From Pseudogemmobacter sp044142105 (GTDB lineage Bacteria > Pseudomonadota > Alphaproteobacteria > Rhodobacterales > Rhodobacteraceae): 64,000 nucleotides of DNA. The position numbers were made by a program, and so were the translations under genes. Location of the stretch: positions 1-64,000 of the forward strand of contig NZ_JBGTYM010000013.1 in assembly GCF_044142105.1 (NCBI RefSeq). The letters run 5' to 3'. Numbering within the stretch: position 1 is the stretch's first letter; every line of letters begins with the position of its first letter. Below the pieces are notes generated by a model that worked only from the letters and a program-made list of their open reading frames with translations, made no database searches and was not told where the DNA came from. Below are positions 26,638 to 35,272 of this stretch, in pieces.

Positions 26638-26666
26638 ATGCTCGACCCAAGCCGCCCTCCTGTCAA
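26638..26666 (-). promoter_or_regulatory. Possible promoter of the fdo-sel operon
   Basis: On the minus strand TTGACA (26666-26661) is followed after 17 bases by GAGCAT (26643-26638). The -35 box is perfect and the -10 box weak, which would fit an activator-dependent promoter. It lies about 40 bases before the fdoG start. Confidence 0.4.
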
Positions 26667-26697
26667 GAATTTCGCCACGCCGGTCGGCCAGATGTGA

Positions 26698-27504
26698 TCA
26701 GGCCGGACCGCCATCCTGCCGCTCACGCCAGGCGGCCGCCGCACGGGTCATCGGACGCAGGAGACACAGCTCGATCGCCAGCATGACGGCGACGAAAGCC
26801 AGCGCATAGGCCAGGACGCCCGCGATCTCGAACAGTTGGAAGCGCATGTGGATCTGGAAGCCGACGCCCGACGAGCGGCCAAGGAATTCGACCACCAGCA
26901 CCAGCTTCCAGATGATCGCGAGGCCGGTGCGGGCGCTGGCGGCTAGGAAGGGCGCCAGTTGCGGCAGAATGACATGGCGCAAGCGGGCGGTGGGCGGCAT
27001 GGCGAAGACCTGTGCCATATCGGTGAGACCCGGGTTCAGGGCGCGGGCCCCCTCGCGCATGGTCACCAGGACAAGAGCGGTCTTGTTGATGGCGACGGCA
27101 GTGATGGCGGCGGTCTCGTTCAGACCGATCCAGAGATAGCACAGCACGATCACCACCAGCGCAGGCAGGTTCAGGAAGATGGTCACCCAGGGGTCAAGCC
27201 AGCGGTCGGCGCGCGGGCTGCGGCCAAGCCACAGGCCCAGCACCGTGCCCGCAACCATGGCGAGGGCAAAGGCCGCGACCACGCGCAGCAGGGTCGCCGA
27301 AATATGGTGACAGAGACGGCCGGATCGGGCCTCGTCTGCCAGCACCGCAAGAACCTCGGGCGGGGCGGGCAGGACGCGCGGGTCGGCCCGCAGGGCCGAA
27401 AGCGCCCACCAGAAGGCGACAAAGCCCAGAAGCGACAGCGTATAGGTCAGCGCGGCGCGGGCGGAGGCGCCGGGGAAGGATGCGGTTTTCGGCGCGGGTG
27501 TCAT
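26698..27504 (-). CDS. ABC transporter permease, nitrate/sulfonate/taurine type
   Basis: A 268-residue inner-membrane permease of the SsuC/TauC group with about six helices and the EAA-type loop near residue 170 (LTDMAQVFAMPPTARLRHVILPQLAPFL). No binding protein or ATPase gene is adjacent. The only matching partners in the window are the ATPase at 35273-35899 and the NMT1-like binding protein at 35896-36882, so I infer that the three form one importer with a split gene order. Its likely substrate is unknown. The ATG at 27504 is preferred over an upstream TTG. Divergent from the NosR-like gene. Confidence 0.8.
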   Translation of the reverse strand: MTPAPKTASFPGASARAALTYTLSLLGFVAFWWALSALRADPRVLPAPPEVLAVLADEARSGRLCHHISATLLRVVAAFALAMVAGTVLGLWLGRSPRADRWLDPWVTIFLNLPALVVIVLCYLWIGLNETAAITAVAINKTALVLVTMREGARALNPGLTDMAQVFAMPPTARLRHVILPQLAPFLAASARTGLAIIWKLVLVVEFLGRSSGVGFQIHMRFQLFEIAGVLAYALAFVAVMLAIELCLLRPMTRAAAAWRERQDGGPA

Positions 27505-27593
27505 GCTGCGGAATGATAGCGGCTGGCCCGCGGCCAAGGGTCAAGACTTTGGTCTCATGTCACGAAGGCAGGCGCAGGCCTAGGCTCGCGGGC

Positions 27594-29693
27594 ATGATGC
27601 GCTGCCTTTTTCCGATCCTTGCTGCGCTATGCAGCCTTGTCGCCCTTGCCCTGTCGGCGGTTGCCGAACCGCTGTCGCCGGATGCGCTTTCAGCCCGCAT
27701 CCTACCGCCCTATGCCCTGGGCGAGCCGGTGAATGACAAGGGCGTCTACAGCCTGCTGAATTCCGGCCGCGATGTCGTTGGCTACGTCTTCGAGACCGAG
27801 CCTCTGGCCCCGCTGCCCGGCTTTTCGGGCGCGCCGATCGACATGCTGGTGCTGCTCGATCTCGAGGGGCGATTCATCGATGTCCAGCTGGTCACGAATA
27901 ACGAGCCGATCTTCGTTTCTGGCCTCGGCGAAGCGCCCTTGCGCAAGTTCCTTGAGCAGTATCGCGGATTGTCGATCCATGCGCCCCTGGTCGTGGGTGT
28001 GCCCTATGGGTCGGGAGCCGAAGGCAACGGGATCACCTATCTCGACGGCGTGACCAAGGCGACGGCGTCGGTCCGTATCGCGCATGAATCGATTCTGGCC
28101 GCCGCGCTGGCGGTGGCACGCGAGAAGATGGCGGGCGTCAGCGCCGGGCCGCCCGCGCGGCCCGATCCGGCGGTGGACGAGGCGCTGGACTGGCAGGCGC
28201 TGGTCGATCAGGGCATTGTCGGGCATCTGGTGGTGACGAATGCGCAGCTTGATGCGGCGTTCAAGGGCACAGTCTGGGCGCAGGACGACCCGGCGGCGGC
28301 AGATGATCCTGACGGGATATTCCTGGACCTGTGGCTGATCGACATCGGCCCGCCCGCGATTGCCCGCGCCGTGCTGGATGCGGAATCGCTGAAGGATCTG
28401 AACCGCTTCCTTGCCGTCTCACCCGATGACGAGCCGTTTCTGGTGATCGATGCCGGCCGGCATGGTCTTGTCACGCCCGATTTCGTCCGCAACACCGCGC
28501 CCGATCTGCTTGGCGCGACGCAGGACGGGTTGCCCGTCGCTTTGCGGGACGCGGACCTTCTGTTCCAGACCCTGCCCGACGTGCCCGAGGGCACGGCGAT
28601 GATCCTCCGCACCGATCGGCGGCTAGGCTTCGATCCGACCCGACCCTGGGTGCTGGACGTGACGGCCCTGCGCAGCCATGGCATGTTCCAGCCCGAAATC
28701 GGCTCGGCCGTCTTCACGCTGGATCATCAAAGCCCCCGGCGCTTCTTCACCCGCCCCGAGGTCTTGCAGCCGCTGCCGCCCTGGCTTGAGGCGCTGCGGG
28801 CGCGGGCGCCGGATCTGGCGGTGCTGGCGGTCGCACTGCTGGCTCTAGGCTTTCTGCTTGGGCCGGGGATGACACGATTTGCCGGGCTGAAAGGGTTCAA
28901 ATCGTTCCGGCTGGGCATCCTGGTCGCGATGACGGCGTTTGTCGGTTTCTGGGGTCAGGGCCAATTGTCCATCGTGACGCCCCTCGCCACGCTGCGGGCG
29001 GTGATGCAGGGCGGTGGGCTGGTCTTTCTGCTGTTCGACGCCTTCTCGCTGCTTGTCTGGACCGCCGCCGGGATCGGTTTCCTGATCTGGGGCCGCGGCT
29101 TCTTTTGCGGCTGGCTGTGCCCCTACGGCGCCTTGCAGGAACTGGCCTTCCGGCTGGGCCGCCTGCTGCGCCTGCCGGAATGGGAACTGCCCGAGCGCTG
29201 GAACCGGCGGCTGGTGCTGGTGAAATACGGGGTGCTGGCGGCATTGGTGGCGACGGTTTTCGCAGCGCCGGGACAGGTGGAAACCGCGGTGGAGGTGGAG
29301 CCGTTCAAGACGGCCATCACCACGGGTTTCCAGCGCGAATGGGGGTTCACTCTTTATGCCGTGCTGTGGCTGGCGCTCGGGATGGTGACCTTCAAGAGCT
29401 ATTGCCGCTACCTCTGCCCGCTGGGCGCGTTCATGGCGATTGGCGGGCGGCTGCGCCTCCGTGACTGGATCGCGCGCCGCAAGGAATGCGGCACGCCCTG
29501 CCAGCTTTGCCGGGTGAAATGCGCCTACGCGGCGATCCGGCCCAATGGCAAGATCCAGTATGACGAGTGTTTCCAGTGCCTTGACTGCGTGACGATCCAT
29601 GATGATCCGAAGCAATGCGTGCCGCTTGTGCTGGCCGCGAAGGGGCGGCCGCTGCGCATTCCGGCCGTGGCTGGAAAAGAGGTGCTCGCATGA
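27594..29693 (+). CDS. NosR/NirI-like FMN and iron-sulfur membrane protein
   Basis: NosR-type proteins carry a covalently bound FMN outside the membrane, several helices, and cytoplasmic ferredoxin clusters, and pass electrons across the membrane. This 699-residue protein has a signal segment (1-24) and an FMN-binding domain with DGVTKATAS (residues 151-159), where Thr157 or Ser159 would hold the flavin. It then has helices from about residue 405, the Cys motifs CGWLCPYGALQ and CRYLCPLGAF, and ferredoxin-like CQLCRVKC and CFQCLDC. nos genes are absent, so a role in nitrous oxide reduction is unlikely; an electron-transfer or regulatory role in the PQQ island is inferred. The next gene is its flavin transferase. 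Confidence 0.87.
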   Translation: MMRCLFPILAALCSLVALALSAVAEPLSPDALSARILPPYALGEPVNDKGVYSLLNSGRDVVGYVFETEPLAPLPGFSGAPIDMLVLLDLEGRFIDVQLVTNNEPIFVSGLGEAPLRKFLEQYRGLSIHAPLVVGVPYGSGAEGNGITYLDGVTKATASVRIAHESILAAALAVAREKMAGVSAGPPARPDPAVDEALDWQALVDQGIVGHLVVTNAQLDAAFKGTVWAQDDPAAADDPDGIFLDLWLIDIGPPAIARAVLDAESLKDLNRFLAVSPDDEPFLVIDAGRHGLVTPDFVRNTAPDLLGATQDGLPVALRDADLLFQTLPDVPEGTAMILRTDRRLGFDPTRPWVLDVTALRSHGMFQPEIGSAVFTLDHQSPRRFFTRPEVLQPLPPWLEALRARAPDLAVLAVALLALGFLLGPGMTRFAGLKGFKSFRLGILVAMTAFVGFWGQGQLSIVTPLATLRAVMQGGGLVFLLFDAFSLLVWTAAGIGFLIWGRGFFCGWLCPYGALQELAFRLGRLLRLPEWELPERWNRRLVLVKYGVLAALVATVFAAPGQVETAVEVEPFKTAITTGFQREWGFTLYAVLWLALGMVTFKSYCRYLCPLGAFMAIGGRLRLRDWIARRKECGTPCQLCRVKCAYAAIRPNGKIQYDECFQCLDCVTIHDDPKQCVPLVLAAKGRPLRIPAVAGKEVLA

Positions 29694-30559
29694 CGCTGCC
29701 CCGACGCCGCTTCCTGACCATCTGCGCTGCCGCGGCCCTGCTGCCCCGCAGCGCTCGGGCCGCAAATTGGCAGGGCATCGCGCTGGGCGCCGATGTTTCG
29801 GTCACGCTCGAGGGCCCCGGCGCAGAGGTGGCGTTGATCGACCTACCCGCGCTGCTCGATCGGATCGAGGCGGTGTTCAGCCTCTATCGCCCGTCCGAGC
29901 TGGTGCAGCTGAATGCCAAAGGCGCGGGACGCGTTTCGGATTGGATGGCGCAGGCGCTGGCCCTGTGCGACCGGCTGCACGGGCTGACCGGCGGGGCCTT
30001 CGATCCGACGGTGCAGCCCCTGTGGCGGGCGCTGGCGGGGGGCGGCGACCTAGCGTCGGCCCGCAGGGCAATCGGCTGGGGCCGCGTGCGGCTGGGCGAA
30101 ACGGTCACGCTGGACAAGGGTCAGGCGCTGACGCTGAACGGCATGGCCCAGGGCTTCGCCGCCGATCTGGTGCGCGGCTGGCTGGCGCGGCGCGGCTTCA
30201 CGCGGGCGCTGGTGGATATGGGAGAGCAGGCCGCCCTGGGCGGGCCGTTCCACATCGGCATCGCGGACCCGGAGGCCGGGCTTCTGGCAAGCCGAAGCCT
30301 GCGCGGCGGGCGGGCGCTGGCGACCAGCTCGCCGCGCGCCACGCTGGTGGCGGGCATGCCGCATATCCTGCATCCGCGTGGCCTGCCGCCGCTCTGGTCG
30401 ACCGTCGCGGTCGAGGCCGATAGCGCGGCCCTGGCCGATGGTCTGTCGACAGCACTGGTCTTTGCGCCGCCCGCCGAGATTGCGGCGCTGCGCAAGGCGG
30501 TGCCTCAGATGGGGCCCGTCGTGCTCGTGGATCAGTCGGGCGATCTGCAGACCGTGTGA
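29690..30559 (+). CDS. apbE: FAD:protein FMN transferase (ApbE/NosX-like)
   Basis: ApbE moves FMN from FAD onto Ser/Thr of exported proteins. The 289-residue protein has a twin-arginine-like signal (LPRRRFLTICAAAALL) and family motifs: YRPSELVQLN, GGAFDPTVQPLW, LTLNGMAQGFAADLV and LVDMGEQ. The start overlaps the stop of the NosR-like gene (ATGA), which makes that protein the obvious target. The Asp/Thr magnesium region near DGLSTALV is also present. Confidence 0.92.
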   Translation: MTLPRRRFLTICAAAALLPRSARAANWQGIALGADVSVTLEGPGAEVALIDLPALLDRIEAVFSLYRPSELVQLNAKGAGRVSDWMAQALALCDRLHGLTGGAFDPTVQPLWRALAGGGDLASARRAIGWGRVRLGETVTLDKGQALTLNGMAQGFAADLVRGWLARRGFTRALVDMGEQAALGGPFHIGIADPEAGLLASRSLRGGRALATSSPRATLVAGMPHILHPRGLPPLWSTVAVEADSAALADGLSTALVFAPPAEIAALRKAVPQMGPVVLVDQSGDLQTV

Positions 30560-30625
30560 CCGATGGCGCGTCGAGGCCCGTGGCGCCTTGCCAGTCCGGC
30601 GCGCGCGCAGGCCGCCAGGATAGGC

Positions 30626-31555
30626 TCAGCGTTCCGGCGGCAGGAAGGTCAGCCCGTAATCGGCATAGGCCTTGGCGATGCGCCCATCGACCAACGCCGC
30701 CGTGATGGCATCGTCCAGCGCATAGGCGAGGTCGCGGTGGCTGGTATGCACGGCGAGGCCCAGCGTCCACTTGCCCTTGGCAAAGCCCGGCAGCGGCGGA
30801 CGGTGCACGCGCACCCCCGAGCCCGCACCATATTCCAACTGCGCCAGCGGCCCCATCGCGGCCATGGTCTCGCCATTCGCCAGGGCGGCCATCCCCGCAG
30901 CCATGGTCGGAAAGCGATGGACATTGCCGCCGATATCGCCACCCGGGAAAGAGGTCAGGTAGAAATCCGAGATGGAATCATTCTCGACCGCCACGGTGTC
31001 GTAGCGGAAAAAGGCTGGGACCGGCGCGCCCTCGTCGCGGCCCTCGCCTTTCGGCACGGCGTCGGGATAGGCGTCCAGCCGATAGGCGATCGCCATTTCT
31101 TCCATCGCATATTGACCCGTGAAAACCACCTGATCGATCTTGCAGGCATAGTCCGGGTCATAGGGCACGCGCAGCATCACATTCGAGACCGGCTCTTTCA
31201 ACACGCCGCCGCGCCAGATGTTGACCATGAGATCAGTGTCCATCGTCTCGCCCGCATCGGTGAAGCGAAACTCGGGCTGCACGCCCAGACTTTCGGCGAG
31301 GATACGCCCGATCTCGATGTCGACGCCCTTGGGCGTATCGCCCTCCAGCCAGCTATAGGGCGGAAAATCGGCATAGACGGCCACGGTCAGCGTTCCGCGC
31401 GCGACGATATCGTCCAGCGTCTCGCCAACGAATTCGCGCGGCGTGTTCTGCGGGCGCTGTTCAGGCGCCACACCTTCGCAGCGCGCAAGGGCCGATGCGG
31501 CGGGGAAGACCCCCGCCGCCAGCGCCAGTGCCGCGATCAGCGCCCTGCGGCGCAT
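30626..31555 (-). CDS. Quinoprotein-associated periplasmic binding protein, MoxJ/XoxJ-like
   Basis: A 309-residue family-3 solute-binding protein with a signal peptide (residues 1-26). The type seen next to PQQ alcohol dehydrogenases is recognised from TLTVAVYADFPPYSW, GVDIEIGRILAESLG and DLMVNIWRGG. In methanol-oxidising bacteria such proteins (MxaJ/XoxJ) are thought to help activate the dehydrogenase instead of feeding a transporter. No permease or ATPase is adjacent. It starts two bases after the stop of the PedF-like cytochrome gene, so the two form an operon. Confidence 0.85.
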   Translation of the reverse strand: MRRRALIAALALAAGVFPAASALARCEGVAPEQRPQNTPREFVGETLDDIVARGTLTVAVYADFPPYSWLEGDTPKGVDIEIGRILAESLGVQPEFRFTDAGETMDTDLMVNIWRGGVLKEPVSNVMLRVPYDPDYACKIDQVVFTGQYAMEEMAIAYRLDAYPDAVPKGEGRDEGAPVPAFFRYDTVAVENDSISDFYLTSFPGGDIGGNVHRFPTMAAGMAALANGETMAAMGPLAQLEYGAGSGVRVHRPPLPGFAKGKWTLGLAVHTSHRDLAYALDDAITAALVDGRIAKAYADYGLTFLPPER

Positions 31556-31557
31556 GA

Positions 31558-32253
31558 TCAATGCGCCGCCGAGAGGCCGACCGTCAGCGCATCGGCCGCA
31601 TGTTTGGCGCCTTCGGCCGACCCGTCCAGCAGAAGGGCCGCCCGCCGCGCCGCGCTGTCGGCCACTGGCGCGCCGGAGGCGGTCTTGACCTGCGCGGCAA
31701 TGTCGAGAAGTTCGGTCTTCAGTGCCGCCTGATCACCCGAGCCGCCATGCAGGGTGTCGCGGATCTCGCCCAGACGGGAGGCGAAGGCATCCAGCGCGCC
31801 GTCCTCGGGCCGCGTCTCGATATAGGTGCGGATCGCCCAGCCTGCCTTCTGGCCCAGCACTTCGCCGAAGGCCGGCATCTTGGTCGTGCCATCCTGAGTA
31901 TAGCCGTGCTGAAAACGCTCGACGAACCATTCGTCGCCATAATCCGACGCCTCAAGGAAGCGCAGATCCGGCGCGAGGCCGCCCGACACGACCCCCAGCC
32001 CGTGGCAGCGGGCGCAATTCTGGTTGTAGCCCGAGTCGCCGATCTCGACCGCCTTGGCCCAGACCTCGTCCCCCGCCGTATCGGCGCGATAGGGGTTCAG
32101 CCCCAGCCATTCCTCGCCCACTTCGGGCAGGGCATCGGTGTTGACGGGCTGCGGCGCAACATCGCCATGGGCCAGTGCCATCGTGGCAAGGGCCGAAAGG
32201 GCCAGGCCGGCAAACAGCGGGCGGGCCGCAAGGCGGCGGGTCTTGTCGGTCAT
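31558..32253 (-). CDS. pedF: Cytochrome c-550, PedF-like
   Basis: A periplasmic monohaem cytochrome that takes electrons from quinoprotein alcohol dehydrogenases. The 231-residue precursor has a signal peptide (1-28) and one haem site CARCH (around residue 79) in YNQNCARCHGLG, and a Met in TKMPAFGEVLG as likely axial ligand. The sequence around the haem and the AHGDV mature N-terminus resemble PedF of the Pseudomonas PedE/PedH system. The C-terminal third is a helical extension. First gene of a two-gene minus-strand operon, divergent from the LutA-like gene. Confidence 0.87.
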   Translation of the reverse strand: MTDKTRRLAARPLFAGLALSALATMALAHGDVAPQPVNTDALPEVGEEWLGLNPYRADTAGDEVWAKAVEIGDSGYNQNCARCHGLGVVSGGLAPDLRFLEASDYGDEWFVERFQHGYTQDGTTKMPAFGEVLGQKAGWAIRTYIETRPEDGALDAFASRLGEIRDTLHGGSGDQAALKTELLDIAAQVKTASGAPVADSAARRAALLLDGSAEGAKHAADALTVGLSAAH

Positions 32254-32350
32254 GGTCTGTCCTCCATCAGAGCCTTGCTCTAGGGGCTATTCCAGAACCC
32301 CGGATGCAGGAATTAGACTTTCGTGCCGATCCCGCGCCCTTCGGCCCGCT

Positions 32351-32370
32351 TTACGACCTTGGTCTGATAG
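32351..32370 (+). promoter_or_regulatory. Putative regulator site, TTACGACCTTGGT box
   Basis: The intergenic space between the divergent pedF and LutA-like genes contains TTACGACCTTGGT, identical to a 13-mer at 37614 before the PQQ dehydrogenase gene. It includes the dyad GACC-TT-GGTC. Confidence 0.45.
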
Positions 32371-32415
32371 GCCGGGCCGCGCCTTTTGCGCAAGCATGGG
32401 CAGAGAGGGAGAAAA

Positions 32416-33621
32416 ATGGCCGCATCGCACCGCATATCGCCGGGCTTCGCCCACTGGGCAAAGCCCGTCTTCATGGCGCTCGTGCTGGGTTTGGCCATGC
32501 CTGCCGGGGCCGAGACGCTGGCGGTGAAGGTTCTTTACCTGCGGCAAGAGGTCGACCGCCCGCCAGTCCTTTCGAACCTCGATGCCGTGCCCGATGATCT
32601 GGGCCTTGCGGGGGCGGAACTGGCGATCGCCGACAACCGCACGACCGGGTCCTTCCTGGGACATGACTATTCCTTGACTGTCGTCAGCCTTGCCCCCGGG
32701 GCCGATACGGCAACCGAAGCGAAAGCGGCGCTTTTGGAGGCCGACCTTGTCGTGCTCGACGCCCCTGCCCCGGCGCTGCTGGCCGTAGCCGATCTGCCCG
32801 AGGCCAAGGGCAAGCTTCTGTTCAATAGCAGCGCCGGGGACGACGCGCTGCGCTCGGCCGACTGCCGGGCGAACCTGTTGCACACGATCCCCGAGGATGG
32901 GGCGCGGACCGATGCCTTGATGCAGGTTCTGACGGCAAAGCGCTGGACGCATCTGGCGCTGGTCGTCGGTCCCAAGCCCGCCGATCAGGCCTTCGCCGAT
33001 CACCTGCGCCGCTCGGCGGCGAAATTTGGACTCGAAATTGTGGGCGAAAAGCCCTGGACTTTCGACACTGATCTGCGCCGCGCGGCGGTTGTGGAACTGC
33101 CGCCCTTCCTGATGGACCTGCCGGACCATGACGTGCTTCTGGTGGCCGACGAGACCCAGGATTTCGGCCGATATGTGCCCGACAACACCTTCCTGCCCCG
33201 CCCGGTGGCCGGATCGGAAGGCATGGTGCCCGCGGCCTGGGCGCCGGTCCTGGAACAATGGGGGGCCGTGCAGTTGCAGGAACGCTTCGAGGCCCAGGCC
33301 GGGCGCGAGATGCAAGGGCGCGATTTCGCCGCCTGGGCCGCTGTGCGCGCCATTGCCGAGGCGGTGACGCGCACCGGAAAGGCCGACCCGGCATCCCTGC
33401 GCGCCTATCTGCTGTCGGACGCTTTCCAGCTTGACGGGTTCAAGGGCCGTGGCCTGTCGTTCCGGCCCTGGAACGGCCAGCTCCGGCAGCCGATCCCGGT
33501 GGCGAACGCCCGCGCCCTGGTCGCCATGGCCCCGGTCGATGGCTTCCTGCACCCGGTGAACGAGACCGACACGCTGGGCCTTGATGCGCCCGAAAGCCAA
33601 TGCACCGCCTTCAAGGACTGA
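32416..33621 (+). CDS. PQQ-system ABC-type binding protein (LutA-like)
   Basis: A 401-residue periplasmic protein with a signal peptide (residues 1-33) and a branched-chain-amino-acid-type binding fold. It belongs to a group found beside PQQ-dependent alcohol dehydrogenases, represented by LutA of the Methylobacterium lanthanide utilisation cluster as I recall it. Recognisable pieces are VKVLYLRQEV, DVLLVADETQDFGRYV and the C-terminal FLHPVNETDTLGLD. The usual ABC-2 type ATPase and permease partners are missing here. The ATG at 32416 has GAGGGAG upstream. The beta-propeller gene follows five bases after. Confidence 0.82.
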   Translation: MAASHRISPGFAHWAKPVFMALVLGLAMPAGAETLAVKVLYLRQEVDRPPVLSNLDAVPDDLGLAGAELAIADNRTTGSFLGHDYSLTVVSLAPGADTATEAKAALLEADLVVLDAPAPALLAVADLPEAKGKLLFNSSAGDDALRSADCRANLLHTIPEDGARTDALMQVLTAKRWTHLALVVGPKPADQAFADHLRRSAAKFGLEIVGEKPWTFDTDLRRAAVVELPPFLMDLPDHDVLLVADETQDFGRYVPDNTFLPRPVAGSEGMVPAAWAPVLEQWGAVQLQERFEAQAGREMQGRDFAAWAAVRAIAEAVTRTGKADPASLRAYLLSDAFQLDGFKGRGLSFRPWNGQLRQPIPVANARALVAMAPVDGFLHPVNETDTLGLDAPESQCTAFKD

Positions 33622-33625
33622 TCCG

Positions 33626-34579
33626 ATGCGCCATGTTCTGACCGCCCTTCTTGTCCTCGCTCAACCCGCGCTGGCCGCCGAAATCTGGGTGACGAATGAA
33701 AAGGATGACACGGTCAGCGTGATCGACGTGGCGACCTTGCAGGTCATCAAGACCTATCCCACCGGCGAACGCCCCCGCGGCATCACCTTCTCCAAGGATT
33801 TCTCGCGGCTCTACATCTGCGCCTCTGACAGCAACACCGTGCAGGTGATGGACCCGGCCACGGGCGAGATCCTGCATGAGCTACCCTCGGGCGAAGACCC
33901 CGAGCAGTTCGTCCTCGCCCCCGATGACCGCCATCTCTACATCGCCAATGAAAACGATGCGGTGACGACCGTGGTCGATACCGAAAGCCGCAAGGTGGTG
34001 GCGCAGATCAATGTCGGCATCGAACCCGAGGGCATGGCGGTCAGCCCGGATGGCAAGGTGGCGATCACGACCTCGGAAACCACGAATATGGCGCATTGGA
34101 TCAACACCGAGACGCATGAGCTTTTCGCGAATACCCTGGTCGACAGCCGCCCCCGCCACGCTGAATTCACCGCCGATGGCGCGCAGCTTTGGGTGACGGC
34201 CGAGATCGGTGGCACGGTGTCAGTCTTCGAAACCAAGGGCCAGACACAGATTGCCAAGATCGATTTCGCCATTCCCGGCGTCAGCGACGACTTGGTCCAG
34301 CCGGTCGGTCTGCGCTTCTCGCCCGATGGCAAGCGCGCCTTCGTGGCGCTGGGGCCTTCGAACCACGTCGCCGTGGTGGATACGGCGACATTCCAGGTGA
34401 CGAATTACATCCTGGTCGGGCGCCGGGTCTGGCATCTGGAATTCTCGCCTGATCAGACCCTTCTCTTCACCACCAATGGCGTCTCGGGCGATGTGACGGT
34501 GATCAATGTCGCCTCCGAGACCGCGGTGAACACGGTCAAGGTCGGCCGCTTTCCGTGGGGGGCCGCGGCCCGGCCCTGA
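33626..34579 (+). CDS. PQQ-associated YVTN beta-propeller protein
   Basis: A 317-residue exported protein (signal 1-16) made of seven or so YVTN-type blades, each with a variant of VTNEKDDTVSVIDVATLQVI. It matches the beta-propeller proteins encoded with PQQ alcohol dehydrogenase systems and lut clusters. It has no CxxCH motif and no catalytic residues that can be seen. A scaffold, chaperone or metal-binding role for the dehydrogenase is possible but unproved. It follows the LutA-like gene by five bases and precedes the Sel1-repeat gene. Confidence 0.85.
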   Translation: MRHVLTALLVLAQPALAAEIWVTNEKDDTVSVIDVATLQVIKTYPTGERPRGITFSKDFSRLYICASDSNTVQVMDPATGEILHELPSGEDPEQFVLAPDDRHLYIANENDAVTTVVDTESRKVVAQINVGIEPEGMAVSPDGKVAITTSETTNMAHWINTETHELFANTLVDSRPRHAEFTADGAQLWVTAEIGGTVSVFETKGQTQIAKIDFAIPGVSDDLVQPVGLRFSPDGKRAFVALGPSNHVAVVDTATFQVTNYILVGRRVWHLEFSPDQTLLFTTNGVSGDVTVINVASETAVNTVKVGRFPWGAAARP

Positions 34580-34649
34580 GGATCAACCAAGACCGGATTG
34601 CCGAGCGGTGCCTTCGGGCGCAGCATGACGGTACAGGATGGAGGAAACG

Positions 34650-35192
34650 ATGCGAACAATCCTGCTGGCGCTCTTGGCCCTGCCCCTACCCGCCCTTGCC
34701 CAGGACGAGGATGGCGGCGGCGGCACGCTGAACCCCGAAGAGCTGTCCTTGAGCCGCGTCCTATCGGATACAGATCAAGGCATTGTCTCGATGCCCAATT
34801 GCGCCATGGGCTACATGATCACCAAATCCGGCCGCCATGCCGAAGCGCGCGAGGTGTTCGAACTGTGCGCCGCCGCAGGCTATACCGGCGCGATGACCTG
34901 GATGTCGCAGCTTGACGACAACGGGCTGGGCGCGCCCGAAGACCCGGCGGCGGCCGCGGAATGGGACCGCATGGCCGCCGAGGCGGGCGATCCGGTCGGC
35001 CTGTTCAATTACGGTCTCGACAAGATGCGCGGGCGCGGCACGGCGCTGGACGAGGCGGGCGGCCGGGCGCTGATCGACCGCGCGGCCGAAGCGGGCCTGC
35101 CCACGGCCAAGCGGCTGCAAGAGGCGGAATATGACCTCGATGAAGTCACGCCCGATGCCGATAACTGGAAATACGGCGAACGGCTGTTCTAG
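34650..35192 (+). CDS. Exported Sel1-repeat protein
   Basis: A 180-residue protein with a signal peptide (residues 1-17), an acidic GDGGGG-like linker (DEDGGGGTLN), and two or three Sel1-type TPR repeats (for example AAAEWDRMAAEAGDPVGLFNYG and ALIDRAAEAGLPTAKRL). Such repeats mediate protein contacts. Third gene in line after the LutA-like and propeller genes and probably co-transcribed. The ATG at 34650 has GGAGG upstream. It ends at a gene-end repeat. Function unknown. Confidence 0.78.
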   Translation: MRTILLALLALPLPALAQDEDGGGGTLNPEELSLSRVLSDTDQGIVSMPNCAMGYMITKSGRHAEAREVFELCAAAGYTGAMTWMSQLDDNGLGAPEDPAAAAEWDRMAAEAGDPVGLFNYGLDKMRGRGTALDEAGGRALIDRAAEAGLPTAKRLQEAEYDLDEVTPDADNWKYGERLF

Positions 35193-35201
35193 CGCCTGCC
35201 G

Positions 35202-35262
35202 CTTCATCTTGGCCCAAATACTGCGCGGGGGTGCGGGGCTGTGAAACCCTCGAAGATCCGTC
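35202..35262. repeat. Dispersed gene-end repeat, copy C
   Basis: CTTCATCTTGGCCCAAATAC followed by a G-rich hairpin tract (GCGGGGGTGCGGGGCTGTGA and AACCC). It lies between two convergent genes, as copies A and D do. Confidence 0.6.
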
Positions 35263-35272
35263 CCGCCGCGCG

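Noticed and set aside
23517..26744. fdoG as a pseudogene split by a stop codon
   Set aside because: The stop is TGA at the known selenocysteine position, followed by a SECIS hairpin, and selA, selB and selC are in the same cluster.
27594..29693. Calling the gene nosR of a denitrification cluster
   Set aside because: No nosZ, nosD, nosF, nosY or nosL is visible; only the family likeness remains.
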